From assembly GCF_026340675.1 (NCBI RefSeq), contig NZ_JAPEOX010000001.1:1550001-1614000 (forward strand): a stretch of 64,000 nucleotides of DNA. The letters run 5' to 3'. Numbering within the stretch: position 1 is the first letter of the stretch; every line of letters starts with the position of its first letter. Under the pieces are notes generated by a model that worked only from the letters and a program-made list of their open reading frames with translations, made no database searches and was not told where the DNA came from. This stretch comes from Streptomyces sp. NBC_01264. GTDB taxonomy: Bacteria > Actinomycetota > Actinomycetes > Streptomycetales > Streptomycetaceae. The position numbers and the translations under genes were made by a program. This document shows, piece after piece, positions 17,016 through 25,416 of this stretch.

Positions 17016-17044
17016 TTGACCCGGAGCGGTCGAATGGCTAAGTT
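17016..17044 (+). promoter_or_regulatory. Vegetative-type promoter for the cysteine leader and ssu operon
   Basis: TTGACC (17016-17021) and TAAGTT (17039-17044) are separated by exactly 17 bases, a good HrdB/sigma-70 match. The leader ATG begins 7 bases after the -10 element, so transcription should start at or next to the A of the ATG, giving a leaderless mRNA. Confidence 0.7.
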
Positions 17045-17051
17045 TCGCCGC

Positions 17052-17135
17052 ATGTTGCGTCCAGTCATGCTCACCACGCGCGGTCACATCGACCTGCTGC
17101 GGGTGGCCTCCGCCGCGTGTTGTCGCGGCTGCTGA
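17052..17135 (+). CDS. Cysteine-rich leader peptide of the sulfonate operon
   Basis: A 27-residue ORF ending in the cluster CCRGC, with cysteine codons at 17118-17123 and the last codon before the stop. The middle HIDLLRVASAAC matches the short leader peptides found upstream of sulfur-assimilation genes in actinomycetes. In mycobacteria, leaderless polycysteine ORFs of this kind act as cysteine-responsive attenuators: ribosome stalling at Cys codons changes downstream expression. The immediately preceding promoter implies leaderless translation. The ssuC start is 320 bases further on, across a repeat-rich leader. Function by homology and context; not tested here. Confidence 0.8.
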   Translation: MLRPVMLTTRGHIDLLRVASAACCRGC

Positions 17136-17456
17136 CGCCCTTTCACCTGTGGCACGAGCGCTCCGCGCTCCCCTTTCGCGCGCCCTGAGCCGCTGATCCC
17201 CTGAGTCTCTGATCTCCTGAGCCCCGGTCCTCCGCGGCTCGGTCCTCCGTGGCTCGGTCCTCCGTGGCTCGGTCCTCCGTGGCTCGGGCTCCGGCTGCTC
17301 CGGTTCTCCGAGCTCCGCGCCCCCCGCACTCCGCCGCCGTACCGGCATGGGGGCCGAGGGGTGCGGGGGCCGATGGCGTGCGCTTCCCCCTGCCTGACTT
17401 CTCCCCTCGCCCTCCCCCGCCCTCCCTCGCCTCCCCTCGCCTTCCGTGGAGCACCC
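17136..17456 (+). promoter_or_regulatory. Repeat-rich leader between the cysteine peptide and ssuC
   Basis: This 321-base untranslated leader holds no convincing gene. It contains a short hairpin (GAGCGC/GCGCTC, about 17157-17171), four 15-base direct repeats (17226-17285), and a C-rich, G-poor tract (about 17384-17445) just before the ssuC ribosome binding site. Such C-rich unstructured RNA could load Rho. Together with the cysteine ORF it is a likely attenuation region; the mechanism is inferred. Confidence 0.5.
17226..17285 (+). repeat. Four tandem 15-base repeats in the ssu leader
   Basis: Units of GGTCCTCCGTGGCTC occur at 17226-17240 (one mismatch, C for T), 17241-17255, 17256-17270 and 17271-17285. 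The copies are otherwise identical. Each contains a CCTCC anti-Shine-Dalgarno-like core. Confidence 0.9.
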
Positions 17457-18332
17457 ATGACCCTCACCAGCCATGCACCGCCGGATATATCGGTTAAAAG
17501 AGCATCCGTGCATCTCATCGGCGCCGCCCCCGCACTCGTACCCGTCGTACCCGCCTCGGCGAAGCGGCGCTCCCCGCCCCGCTGGATCCGGCGCACCATC
17601 GGACCGCTCCTGCTGCTCGCCGCGTGGCAACTGACCAGCAGCCTCGGCTGGTTGCCCGCCGACGTGCTGGCTCCGCCCTCCACCATCGCGAGCGCCGCCG
17701 CCGGCCTGATCTCGGACGGCACGCTGCCCGCCGCGATGGGGGTGTCGCTCCAGCGCGTGGCGATCGGTCTCGTCCTGGGCGGGACGGTGGGGACGGTGCT
17801 GGCGCTGCTGTCCGGGCTCTCCCGGCTGGGCGAGGACCTGATCGACGCGAGCGTGCAGATGCTGCGCACGGTGCCCTGGGTGGGTCTCATCCCGCTGTTC
17901 ATCATCTGGATGGGCATCGGGGAGGCGCCGAAGGTGGCGCTCATCGCCCTCGGCACGGCCTTCCACCTGTACCTCAACGTCTACGCCGGGATCCGCGGGG
18001 TGGACGAGCAACTCATCGAAGCGGGCGGGGCCTTGGGGCTGGGCCGCTGGGGACTGGTACGGCACGTGGTGCTGCCCGGCGCGCTGCCCGGGTTCATGAC
18101 CGGGCTGCGGTACTCGCTGGCCACCGGCTGGCTGGCCCTGGTGTTCGGGGAGTCCATCAACGCCGACGCCGGGATCGGGTTCCTGATGAACCAGGCCCGC
18201 GAGTTCTTCCGCACCGACGTCATCGTCGTCTGCCTCGTCGTCTACGCCTTCCTCGGCCTCACCGCCGACCTCATCGTCCGCGCTCTCGAAAGGCTGCTGC
18301 TGCAATGGCGACCGACCTTCACCGGCCAGTGA
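17457..18332 (+). CDS. ssuC: Sulfonate ABC transporter permease
   Basis: A 291-residue membrane permease with about six helices and a cytoplasmic EAA-type loop for docking the ATPase (IEAGGALGLGRWGLVRHVVLPGALPGFMTGLR). It matches SsuC/TauC-type permeases that import alkanesulfonates, taurine or related oxyanions. The ATG is preceded by GGAGCACCC. It is the first structural gene after the cysteine leader and is followed by the ATPase, the lipoprotein and the SsuD monooxygenase, a complete sulfonate scavenging unit. The start of ssuB lies inside its 3' end. Confidence 0.93.
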   Translation: MTLTSHAPPDISVKRASVHLIGAAPALVPVVPASAKRRSPPRWIRRTIGPLLLLAAWQLTSSLGWLPADVLAPPSTIASAAAGLISDGTLPAAMGVSLQRVAIGLVLGGTVGTVLALLSGLSRLGEDLIDASVQMLRTVPWVGLIPLFIIWMGIGEAPKVALIALGTAFHLYLNVYAGIRGVDEQLIEAGGALGLGRWGLVRHVVLPGALPGFMTGLRYSLATGWLALVFGESINADAGIGFLMNQAREFFRTDVIVVCLVVYAFLGLTADLIVRALERLLLQWRPTFTGQ

Positions 18333-19093
18333 CCGCCACCGCCGCCACCCTCTCGGCGGACCCGGCCGTCCCGGCGGACCCCGCGAACCTTGCCGACCCG
18401 GCCGATACCGCCGTACGGGTCCGGGGGCTGACCCGGGCCTTCGACGGCCGGGCCGTCATCGACGGACTCGATCTGACCTTGCGCGCAGGGCAGTTCACCG
18501 TGCTCCTCGGCCGCAGCGGTTGCGGGAAGTCCACCCTGCTGCGAGTGCTCGCCGGCCTGGACCGGGAGATCGAGGGCGAGGTCCTGGTGCCCGAGCGCCG
18601 GGCGGTGGCCTTCCAGGCTCCCCGGCTGATGCCCTGGAAGCGGGTCTGGCGCAATGTGCTGCTCGGCCTGCCCGGGCGCCCCGAACGCGAGCGGGCGGAG
18701 CGGGCGTTGGCCGAGGTCGGGCTGGAGCACCGCACCGACGCCTGGCCGAAGACCCTGTCCGGCGGCGAGGCGCAGCGGGCCTCCCTGGCCCGCGCCCTGG
18801 TCCGGGAGCCCGATCTGCTGCTGCTGGACGAGCCGTTCGGCGCGCTCGACGCGCTGACCCGGATCAACGCCCAGCGGCTGGTCGCCGAGCTGTGGCAGCG
18901 GCGCGGCTGCGCGGTGCTGCTGGTCACGCACGACGTCGACGAGGCGGTGCTGCTGGCCGACCGCGTGCTCGTGATGGACGAGGGCCGCATCGCCCACGAC
19001 ACCGAAGTGCCGCTGGAGCGGCCGCGCTCGGTCGGCGACCCCGGTTTCGCCGCGCTGCGCGCCCGGCTGCTGGCCGAGCTCGGCGTCAGCTGA
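18305..19093 (+). CDS. ssuB: Sulfonate ABC transporter ATP-binding protein
   Basis: 262 residues with a full set of ATPase motifs: Walker A GRSGCGKST, Q-loop AFQAPRLMPW, signature LSGGEAQRASLARAL, Walker B LLLLDEPFGALD and the switch histidine in LLVTHDVDEAV. The short, alanine- and proline-rich N-terminus is variable. The start is uncertain: ATG 18305 overlaps ssuC by 28 bases, while GTG 18329 would give the 4-base GTGA overlap seen elsewhere in this genome. It energises SsuC import at the membrane. Confidence 0.92.
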   Translation: MATDLHRPVTATAATLSADPAVPADPANLADPADTAVRVRGLTRAFDGRAVIDGLDLTLRAGQFTVLLGRSGCGKSTLLRVLAGLDREIEGEVLVPERRAVAFQAPRLMPWKRVWRNVLLGLPGRPERERAERALAEVGLEHRTDAWPKTLSGGEAQRASLARALVREPDLLLLDEPFGALDALTRINAQRLVAELWQRRGCAVLLVTHDVDEAVLLADRVLVMDEGRIAHDTEVPLERPRSVGDPGFAALRARLLAELGVS

Positions 19094-19181
19094 GCCGCGT
19101 CCGGCCCTTCCGCTCCCCCTGCTCCCCCTGCCCCCTGTCCCCCTGCCCTGGTTCCCGTACGAGAGATCGAAGAGAAGCGAC

Positions 19182-20222
19182 ATGAGACGTCACACCCTGC
19201 CCCTGATCGCCGCGCTGCTTCCGCTGTCGCTGGTCCTGACCGCCTGCGGCGGCAGTTCGGCCGCCGACACCAGTTCCGGCGCGAAGGACGGCGCGAAGAG
19301 CGGCGCCAAGGTGACCCTCAACGTGGGTGACCAGAAGGGCGGCTACGAGTCGCTGCTGCGGGCCGCCGGTGAACTGGAGAAGATCGACTACGAGATCAAG
19401 TGGTCCACCTTCACCTCCGGCCCCCCGCTGCTGGAGGCCGTCAACGCCAAGGCCGTCGACATCGGCGGTGTGGGCAACACCCCGCCGGTGTTCGCCGCCG
19501 CGGCCAAGTCGAAGATCACGGTGGTGGGCGCCTCCCACGGCTCCTCCGCCGGCGAGGCGATCCTCGTACCCAAGGGTTCCGCCCTCCAGACCCCCGCCGA
19601 GCTGCGCGGCAAGAAGATCGCGGTGGCGCAGGGCAGTTCGGCCCACTTCCAGCTGATCGCGAGCCTCCAGCAGGCCGGCCTGACCCCGGCCGACGTGCAG
19701 ATCACCCTGCTCCAGCCCGCCGACGCGCTGGCCGCCTTCAACAGCGGCAAGGTCGACGCCTGGGCGGTCTGGGACCCGTACACCTCCCAGGTGCTGCGCT
19801 CGGGCGCCCGCATCCTGACGAGCGGCGAGGGGGTGGTCAACGGGCTCTCCTTCCAGGTGGCGGCGCCCGGCGCGCTGGCGGACGAGGGCAAGGGGAAGGC
19901 CATCGGGGACTTCCTCCAGCGCCTCCAGCGGGCCCAGGACTGGGTGTTCAAGCACCCGGAGGAGTGGGCCAAGGTCTGGGCGAAGGAGACCGGGCTGCCG
20001 TACGAGGTGGCCTTCGACGCGGTGAAGCGGAGCAACGGCACCCGGGTGCCGGTCGCCGTGGACGATGCGGCCGTGGCCTCCGAGCAGAAGATCGCCGACA
20101 CCTTCACCGAGCTCAAGCTGATCCCGGGCAAGGTCGTCTTCAAGGACTTCGTCGACACCCGCTTCAACGGGAACCTGCCGCCCTCCACCACCCCCGCGCG
20201 CACGTACGGGAAGGACTCCTGA
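19182..20222 (+). CDS. ssuA: Sulfonate-binding lipoprotein
   Basis: A 346-residue solute-binding protein. A type II signal peptide ends in the lipobox LTAC, so it is lipid-anchored outside the membrane. The mature part has the two-lobed SsuA/NMT1-like pattern, including VDIGGVGNTPPVFAAA and KVDAWAVWDPY. It captures alkanesulfonates and delivers them to SsuC. AGAGAAG lies before the ATG. Its stop overlaps the ssuD start (TGATG). Confidence 0.92.
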   Translation: MRRHTLPLIAALLPLSLVLTACGGSSAADTSSGAKDGAKSGAKVTLNVGDQKGGYESLLRAAGELEKIDYEIKWSTFTSGPPLLEAVNAKAVDIGGVGNTPPVFAAAAKSKITVVGASHGSSAGEAILVPKGSALQTPAELRGKKIAVAQGSSAHFQLIASLQQAGLTPADVQITLLQPADALAAFNSGKVDAWAVWDPYTSQVLRSGARILTSGEGVVNGLSFQVAAPGALADEGKGKAIGDFLQRLQRAQDWVFKHPEEWAKVWAKETGLPYEVAFDAVKRSNGTRVPVAVDDAAVASEQKIADTFTELKLIPGKVVFKDFVDTRFNGNLPPSTTPARTYGKDS

Positions 20223-21316
20223 TGACGGTACGACTGCACTGGTTCCTGCCCACCGGCGGCGACGGCCGCACCCTGGTCGACCGGCACGCCTACGCCAACA
20301 ACCACGCCGCCGCCGGGGTGCGCGAGCCCGACATCGAGTACCTCGCCCAGATCGCGAAGGCGGCCGAGCGGCTCGGCTTCGAGGCGGTGCTGACCCCGAC
20401 CGGCACCTGGTGCGAGGACGCCTGGCTGACGACGGTGGCGCTCGCGCAGCACACCGAGCGGCTGAAGTTCCTGGTGGCCTTCCGGCCGGGAGTGATCTCG
20501 CCGACACTGGCCGCGCAGATGGCGGCGACGTACCAGCGGATCACGCGCGGGCGGCTGCTGCTCAACGTGGTGACGGGCGGCGACTCGGCGGAGCAGCGAC
20601 GGTTCGGCGACCATCTCGGCCACGATCTGCGGTACGCGCGCACGGCCGAGTTCCTCTCGGTCGTCCGCGGGGTCTGGGGCGGGCAGCCCTTCGATTTCCA
20701 CGGCGAGCACTACCGGATCGACGGCGGCCTGACGGCGCTGCCGCCCGACCCGCTGCCGGAGATCTTCTTCGGCGGGTCCTCGGCCGCGGCGGGTCCGGTG
20801 GCCGCCGAGCACGCGGACGTGTACCTGACGTGGGGCGAGCGGCCGCAGGAGGTGAAGGAGAAGATCGACTGGATCCGTTCGCTGGCCGAGGAACGGGGCC
20901 GGACGGTGAAGTTCGGCATCCGGCTGCACACCATCTCCCGGGATTCGGCGAAGGAGGCCTGGTCGGCGGCAGACCGGCTGCTCGGCGACCTGGACGACGC
21001 GTCCATCGCCACGGCGCAGGCGGCGCTGGGCGCGAGCGAGTCGGTGGGCCAGCAGCGGATGCTGGCCCTGCACGGCGATTCGCGCGACAAGCTGGAGATC
21101 TCCCCGAACCTGTGGGCCGGGGTCGGCCTGGTGCGCGGGGGCGCCGGCACCGCCCTGGTCGGCAGCCACGGGGACGTGGCGGACCGGATCGAGGAGTACC
21201 ACGCGCTCGGGATCGAGAACTTCGTACTGTCGGGCTATCCGCACCTGGAGGAGGCCTACTGGTTCGGCGAGGGGGTGACTCCGGAGCTCGCGTCGCGCGG
21301 GCTGCTCGCGCGCTGA
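20222..21316 (+). CDS. ssuD: FMNH2-dependent alkanesulfonate monooxygenase
   Basis: A 364-residue luciferase-like TIM-barrel enzyme. Family blocks include HWFLPTGGDGR, LTPTGTWCEDAW with the conserved cysteine, GRLLLNVVTGGD, and NFVLSGYPHLEEAYWFGEGV. It cleaves the C-S bond of alkanesulfonates to sulfite plus an aldehyde, using reduced FMN supplied by a flavin reductase. No ssuE gene is present in this operon, so the reductase must be encoded elsewhere. Translation is coupled to ssuA by the TGATG overlap. Confidence 0.94.
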   Translation: MTVRLHWFLPTGGDGRTLVDRHAYANNHAAAGVREPDIEYLAQIAKAAERLGFEAVLTPTGTWCEDAWLTTVALAQHTERLKFLVAFRPGVISPTLAAQMAATYQRITRGRLLLNVVTGGDSAEQRRFGDHLGHDLRYARTAEFLSVVRGVWGGQPFDFHGEHYRIDGGLTALPPDPLPEIFFGGSSAAAGPVAAEHADVYLTWGERPQEVKEKIDWIRSLAEERGRTVKFGIRLHTISRDSAKEAWSAADRLLGDLDDASIATAQAALGASESVGQQRMLALHGDSRDKLEISPNLWAGVGLVRGGAGTALVGSHGDVADRIEEYHALGIENFVLSGYPHLEEAYWFGEGVTPELASRGLLAR

Positions 21317-21338
21317 GCCGGCGGGGGCGGGGCTGAGG

Positions 21339-21364
21339 TCCCGGTCCCGGACCGGGGTCCGGGA
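21339..21364 (+). terminator. Imperfect GC hairpin after ssuD
   Basis: An inverted repeat of the TCCCGG/CCGGGA type with one bulged base begins 22 bases past the ssuD stop and ends before the next promoter-like AT patch. It is a plausible terminator of the ssu operon. Confidence 0.45.
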
Positions 21365-21396
21365 AGATCTCGACTCCACCCCCAGTTAGTAGAACC

Positions 21397-22470
21397 GTGA
21401 ACGATTTCGCGGTGCAGGACGTGGACGTGGTGGTCGTGGGCGCGGGGCAGGCGGGACTGTCCAGCGCCTACCACCTGGCCCGGGCGGGCATCGGCCACGT
21501 GGTCCTGGACCACGCGCCGCGCCCCGGCGGCGCGTGGCAGTTCCGCTGGCCCTCGCTCACCTACGGCAAGGTCCACGGCATGCACGCGCTGCCCGGGATG
21601 GAACTGACCGGCGCCGATCCTCTGCGGCCGTCCTCCGAGGTGATCGCGGAGTACTTCGCCGCCTACGAGGACCGTTTCGACCTGCGCGTACGCCGGCCCG
21701 TGGACGTCACCGCCGTACGCGACGGGGAGGGCGGCCGGCTGATCGTGGAATCCCGGTCGGGTACCTGGTCGGCGCGGGCGCTGATCAACGCCACCGGGAC
21801 CTGGGACCGGCCGTTCTGGCCCCGCTACCCGGGGCAGGAGCTCTTCCACGGCCGCCAGCTGCACACGGCGAACTACCCGGGACCGGCGGAGTTCGCCGGA
21901 GCCCGGGTCGTCGTGGTGGGTGGCGGCACCTCGGCGGTGCAGCACCTGCTGGAGATCGCCGAGGTGGCGGCGGAGACCACCTGGGTCACCCGCCGGCCCC
22001 CGGTGTTCCGCGACGGGAGCTTCGGCGAGGAGCAGGGCCGTGCGGCGGTGGCCCTGGTGGAGGACCGGGTACGACAGGGCCTGCCGCCCCGGAGCGTGGT
22101 CAGCGTCACCGGGCTGCCGCTGAACGAGGCGGTCCGGGGCGGGCTGGAGTCGGGGGTCCTGGACCGCCTCCCGATGTTCGACCACCTCACGAAGACGGGG
22201 GTCGCCTGGTCGGACGGCAGCCGCGTGGACGCGGACGTGATCCTGTGGGCCACCGGCTTCCGCCCGGTCATCGACCACCTGGCTCCGCTGCGCCTGCGCG
22301 AGCCGGGCGGCGGCATCCGGCTCGACGGCACCCGCGCGGTCCGCGACGCACGGATCCACCTGGTCGGATACGGCCCCTCGGCCTCCACCATCGGCGCCAA
22401 CCGGGCCGGCGGCGCCGCGGTCCGCGAGCTCCGCCGCCTGCTCGCCCGCACCGGGGCCGGGGTCAGCTAG
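21397..22470 (+). CDS. Flavin-containing monooxygenase-like FAD/NAD(P) oxidoreductase
   Basis: 357 residues with two dinucleotide-binding motifs: an FAD site VVVVGAGQAGLSSAYHLA near residue 11 and an NAD(P)H site VVVVGGGTSAVQHL near residue 170. A conserved ILWATGFRP stretch follows. This matches small FMO/thioredoxin-reductase-like enzymes that oxygenate amines, sulfides or ketones. A role in sulfur metabolism beside ssu is possible but unproven. It starts at GTG 21397 with a TAGTAG-like -10 element just upstream, suggesting a leaderless transcript. It ends in a convergent arrangement with mltG. Confidence 0.85.
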   Translation: MNDFAVQDVDVVVVGAGQAGLSSAYHLARAGIGHVVLDHAPRPGGAWQFRWPSLTYGKVHGMHALPGMELTGADPLRPSSEVIAEYFAAYEDRFDLRVRRPVDVTAVRDGEGGRLIVESRSGTWSARALINATGTWDRPFWPRYPGQELFHGRQLHTANYPGPAEFAGARVVVVGGGTSAVQHLLEIAEVAAETTWVTRRPPVFRDGSFGEEQGRAAVALVEDRVRQGLPPRSVVSVTGLPLNEAVRGGLESGVLDRLPMFDHLTKTGVAWSDGSRVDADVILWATGFRPVIDHLAPLRLREPGGGIRLDGTRAVRDARIHLVGYGPSASTIGANRAGGAAVRELRRLLARTGAGVS

Positions 22471-22472
22471 GG

Positions 22473-22512
22473 GACGTCTGGTCGATCAGGAGGAGACGTC
22501 TTGTCGATCAGG
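22473..22512. repeat. Two near-identical 18-base direct repeats
   Basis: GACGTCTGGTCGATCAGG at 22473-22490 recurs at 22495-22512 with one change (TTG for TGG). They fill most of the short gap between the convergent oxidoreductase and MltG genes. Possibly a duplication in the terminator area. Confidence 0.85.
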
Positions 22513-22529
22513 CCGCGCACGCGGACCGC

Positions 22530-23369
22530 TCAGGTGGCGCGCGAGGCCGACCGGAGCCGGTTGAACTCGGCCACGTGCCGCTTGTGTTCCTCGTACGTCG
22601 CCGAGAAGCGGGTGTCCCCCTGCTTCACGGTGACGAAGAAGAGCCAGTCCCCCGGTGTCGGGGCCACCGCGGCGGCCAAGGCCTGCAGGCCGGGGCTGTC
22701 GATCGGGGTGGGCGGCAGGCCCTGGCGTTCGTACGTGTTGAAGGGGCTGTCGATCTTCGTCTCGCTCAGCTTGGTGTCCACCGTGGAACGGTTCAGCGCG
22801 TAGTTGATGGTGGAGTCCATCTGGAGCGGCATCGACTTCGCCAGCCGGTTGTGCACCACCCGGGCGACCTTGCCCATGTCCCCGCGGGTCTCGGCCTCCG
22901 CTTCGATGATGCTCGCGAGGGTGGCCGTCTGGTACGCGGTCATCCCGTGGGCCTTGCCGCCGTCCGCGACGGCCTTGGTGGCGAGGCTCTTGTTGGCCGT
23001 CTCGACCATGTAGGTGAGCAGCGAGGCCGGGGTGGCCTCTGAGGTCACCGGATAGGTGGCAGGGAAGAGGTACCCCTCCGGGTTGCCCTTCGCCTCGGCG
23101 GGCAGGGGCAGGGCGGTCGTGGCGGCCGCGGCCTTGGCGGAGCCGGCCGGGAGCTTCAGTTCGCGGTCGATGGCGGCGTAGACCTGTGGGGCCCGCCAGC
23201 CCTCGGGGATCAGCAACTGGCGCGGTTTCTCGGGCGCCCGCTCCCCGGGAAACAGGGGGATCAGGAGGGCTGCCCCGAGACCCAGGACGGTTCCGAGGAG
23301 GAGCGCCAGCCTGCCCCGGCGAGTGAGCCGGGAACGGCGCGGTGACGGCGGCCGGTTCTCATGACGCAT
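22530..23369 (-). CDS. MltG/YceG-like endolytic transglycosylase
   Basis: 279 residues. There is a short basic cytoplasmic tail, one membrane anchor (about residues 20-42), then an extracytoplasmic YceG domain. The catalytic region reads LASIIEAEAETRGDMGKVARVVHNRL, in which the glutamate of the first IEAE corresponds to the E. coli MltG active site. Also present are LQMDSTINYAL and PFNTYERQGLPPTPIDSPG, typical of the family. MltG cleaves nascent glycan strands and sets their length. It is shorter than the housekeeping Streptomyces MltG, lacking a long cytoplasmic region, so it is probably a paralogue. Confidence 0.88.
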   Translation of the reverse strand: MRHENRPPSPRRSRLTRRGRLALLLGTVLGLGAALLIPLFPGERAPEKPRQLLIPEGWRAPQVYAAIDRELKLPAGSAKAAAATTALPLPAEAKGNPEGYLFPATYPVTSEATPASLLTYMVETANKSLATKAVADGGKAHGMTAYQTATLASIIEAEAETRGDMGKVARVVHNRLAKSMPLQMDSTINYALNRSTVDTKLSETKIDSPFNTYERQGLPPTPIDSPGLQALAAAVAPTPGDWLFFVTVKQGDTRFSATYEEHKRHVAEFNRLRSASRAT

Positions 23370-23432
23370 GCGGGCACGCTAACCCGCGAACCGTCGCATT
23401 CCCGACATCCGACCCGTGTGCCGGTCATACGA

Positions 23433-25385
23433 TCACACGTTCACCGGGGTCGGTTCGGTGCCGCGCAGGGTGTCCGGCTTGAACGCCCCCGGCTTGAGCA
23501 GGCCGGCCGTGTGCATCTCGGAGCCGAGCGCCCCGGACAGGAGGCCTCCGGACGCCGGGGTCTCCGGCGTGAGGACGGTCTCCCGGTCGCGGCGCACGAG
23601 GGCGGCGTACCGGCCGTCGGCCTTCAGCAGCTCCTCATGGGTGCCGCGCTCCGCTATCCGGCCTCCGTCGAGGACGACGATCTGGTCGGCGTCGCGGACG
23701 GTGGAGAGGCGGTGGGCGATGGTGATGGTGGTGCGGCCCTGAGAGAGGTTGTCGATGGCGCGCTGCACGGCGTGCTCGGTGCGGGTGTCCAGCGCGCTGG
23801 TGGCCTCGTCGAGGATCAGCACCGGCGGGTCGCGCAGGATGGTGCGCGCGATGGCCAGGCGCTGCTTCTCGCCGCCGGAGAACCGGTAGCCCCGCTCGCC
23901 GACCAGGGTGTCGTACCCGTCGGGCAGGGACTCGATGTGGTCGTGGATCTGGGCCGCGCGGGCCGCCTCCGCTATCTCCTCGTCGGTGGCGTCCGGCTTG
24001 GCGAAGCGCAGGTTGTCCGCGACGGAGGCGTGGAAGAGGTAGGTCTCCTGGGACACCACGCCGATGGAGCGGGCCAGGGAGTCGAAGTCGAGGTCGCGCA
24101 CGTCGACGCCGTCGAGGGCGACCCGGCCGCCGGTGACGTCGTAGAGCCGGGGCACGAGGTAGCTCAGCGTGCTCTTGCCGGATCCGGTCGGGCCGACCAC
24201 CGCGAGGGACCCGCCGGCCGGGACCGTGATGTCGATGCCCGTGAGGGTGGGGCCGCTCTTCGTGTCGTACGCGAAGTGGACGTCCTCCAGGCGGACCTCG
24301 CCCTTGGCGCGGTCGAGGCGGACGGGGTCCTCGCGCTCGGTGATGTCGACGGGCAGGTCGAGGTACTCGAAGATGCGGGCGAAGAGCGCCAGGGAGGTCT
24401 GGATCTGGACACCGGTCGACAGCAGGCTCACGGCGGGCCGGAACAGGCCCTGCTGGAGGGTGACGAAGGCGACGAGGGTGCCGACCGAGAGCGAGGGGGC
24501 TCCGGTCTGCAGGGCTATGCCGGCCGCCCAGTAGATGAGCGCGGGCATGGCGGCCATGACGATGCCGATGGTGGACATCCGCCAGCGCCCGGCCATGCTG
24601 GAGCGCACCTCGAGGTCGACGAGCTTCTCGGACTCCTCCGCGAAGGAGGTGGTGAGCGAATCGGCGCGGCCCATGGTGCGGCCGAGCAGGATGCCGCTGA
24701 CCGACAGGGACTCGGTGACCGTCGCGGCCATCGCGGCCATCTGCTTCTGGCGCTGCGCGGTGATCTTCTTGCGCTCGCCGCCGACGCGGCGGCTGATCCA
24801 CACGAAGACGGGCAGCAGGGCGAGCGAGACGAGCGTGAGCCGCCAGTCGAGCGCGAGCATCGCGACGACGGAGGCGATGACGGCCGTCGCGTTCGAGACG
24901 AGGGAGGTCGCCGTGGAGGTGACCGTCGCCTGCATGCCGCCGATGTCATTGGCGATGCGGGACTGCACCTCGCCGGTGCGCGTCCGGGTGAAGAAGGCCA
25001 GGGGCATCCGCTGGAGCTGTGCGTAGACGGCGGTGCGCAGATCGTGCATGACGCGCTGGCCGACGGTGGTGGATATCAGGGTCTGGAGCACGCCGAAGAT
25101 GCTGGTGACGACGGCGGTCGCGATCATGCCGAGGGCGAGCAGGCTGAGCAGCCCGGTACGGCCCTGCGGGATCGCGACGTCGAGGACCTCCTTCAACAGG
25201 AAGGGGGTGGCGACCCCGACCAGCGAGGAGGCGGCGACCAGGACGCCGACGACGGCGAGGCGGCCGCGGTAGGGCCGGAACAGGCCGACGATGCGGCGCA
25301 GCTCGCGGGGCCGCTCGTCCGGGGCGGGACCGCTCGGGTCCAGGGATTCCTTCGAGGGTTCCCACTCGGGTTCTTTGGGGCGCAT
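23433..25385 (-). CDS. ABC transporter, fused permease and ATPase (exporter half)
   Basis: A 650-residue type IV exporter half. A six-helix membrane domain spans about residues 35-330. The ATPase domain has Walker A VGPTGSGKST, signature FSGGEKQRLAIARTIL, Walker B VLILDEATSALD and the switch histidine in TIAHRLST. All key motifs are intact, so it should function as a homodimer. The drug, lipid or peptide cargo is unknown. AAGGAGG lies 4 bases before the ATG, a very strong ribosome site. It is divergent from a MarR regulator, and the intergenic palindromes suggest repression by that regulator. Confidence 0.93.
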   Translation of the reverse strand: MRPKEPEWEPSKESLDPSGPAPDERPRELRRIVGLFRPYRGRLAVVGVLVAASSLVGVATPFLLKEVLDVAIPQGRTGLLSLLALGMIATAVVTSIFGVLQTLISTTVGQRVMHDLRTAVYAQLQRMPLAFFTRTRTGEVQSRIANDIGGMQATVTSTATSLVSNATAVIASVVAMLALDWRLTLVSLALLPVFVWISRRVGGERKKITAQRQKQMAAMAATVTESLSVSGILLGRTMGRADSLTTSFAEESEKLVDLEVRSSMAGRWRMSTIGIVMAAMPALIYWAAGIALQTGAPSLSVGTLVAFVTLQQGLFRPAVSLLSTGVQIQTSLALFARIFEYLDLPVDITEREDPVRLDRAKGEVRLEDVHFAYDTKSGPTLTGIDITVPAGGSLAVVGPTGSGKSTLSYLVPRLYDVTGGRVALDGVDVRDLDFDSLARSIGVVSQETYLFHASVADNLRFAKPDATDEEIAEAARAAQIHDHIESLPDGYDTLVGERGYRFSGGEKQRLAIARTILRDPPVLILDEATSALDTRTEHAVQRAIDNLSQGRTTITIAHRLSTVRDADQIVVLDGGRIAERGTHEELLKADGRYAALVRRDRETVLTPETPASGGLLSGALGSEMHTAGLLKPGAFKPDTLRGTEPTPVNV

Positions 25386-25416
25386 GGGCCTCCTTCATGA
25401 CAGGTGACGAGACTCG

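Noticed and set aside
17249..17497. 82-codon plus-strand frame over the ssu leader repeats
   Set aside because: The frame comes from the repeats and pyrimidine tract, has a poor start and overlaps the ssuC start in another frame.
18305..18329. GTG at 18329 as the only start of ssuB
   Set aside because: It would give a neat GTGA overlap but lacks a ribosome site. ATG 18305 has AAAGG upstream. Both are possible and ATG is reported.
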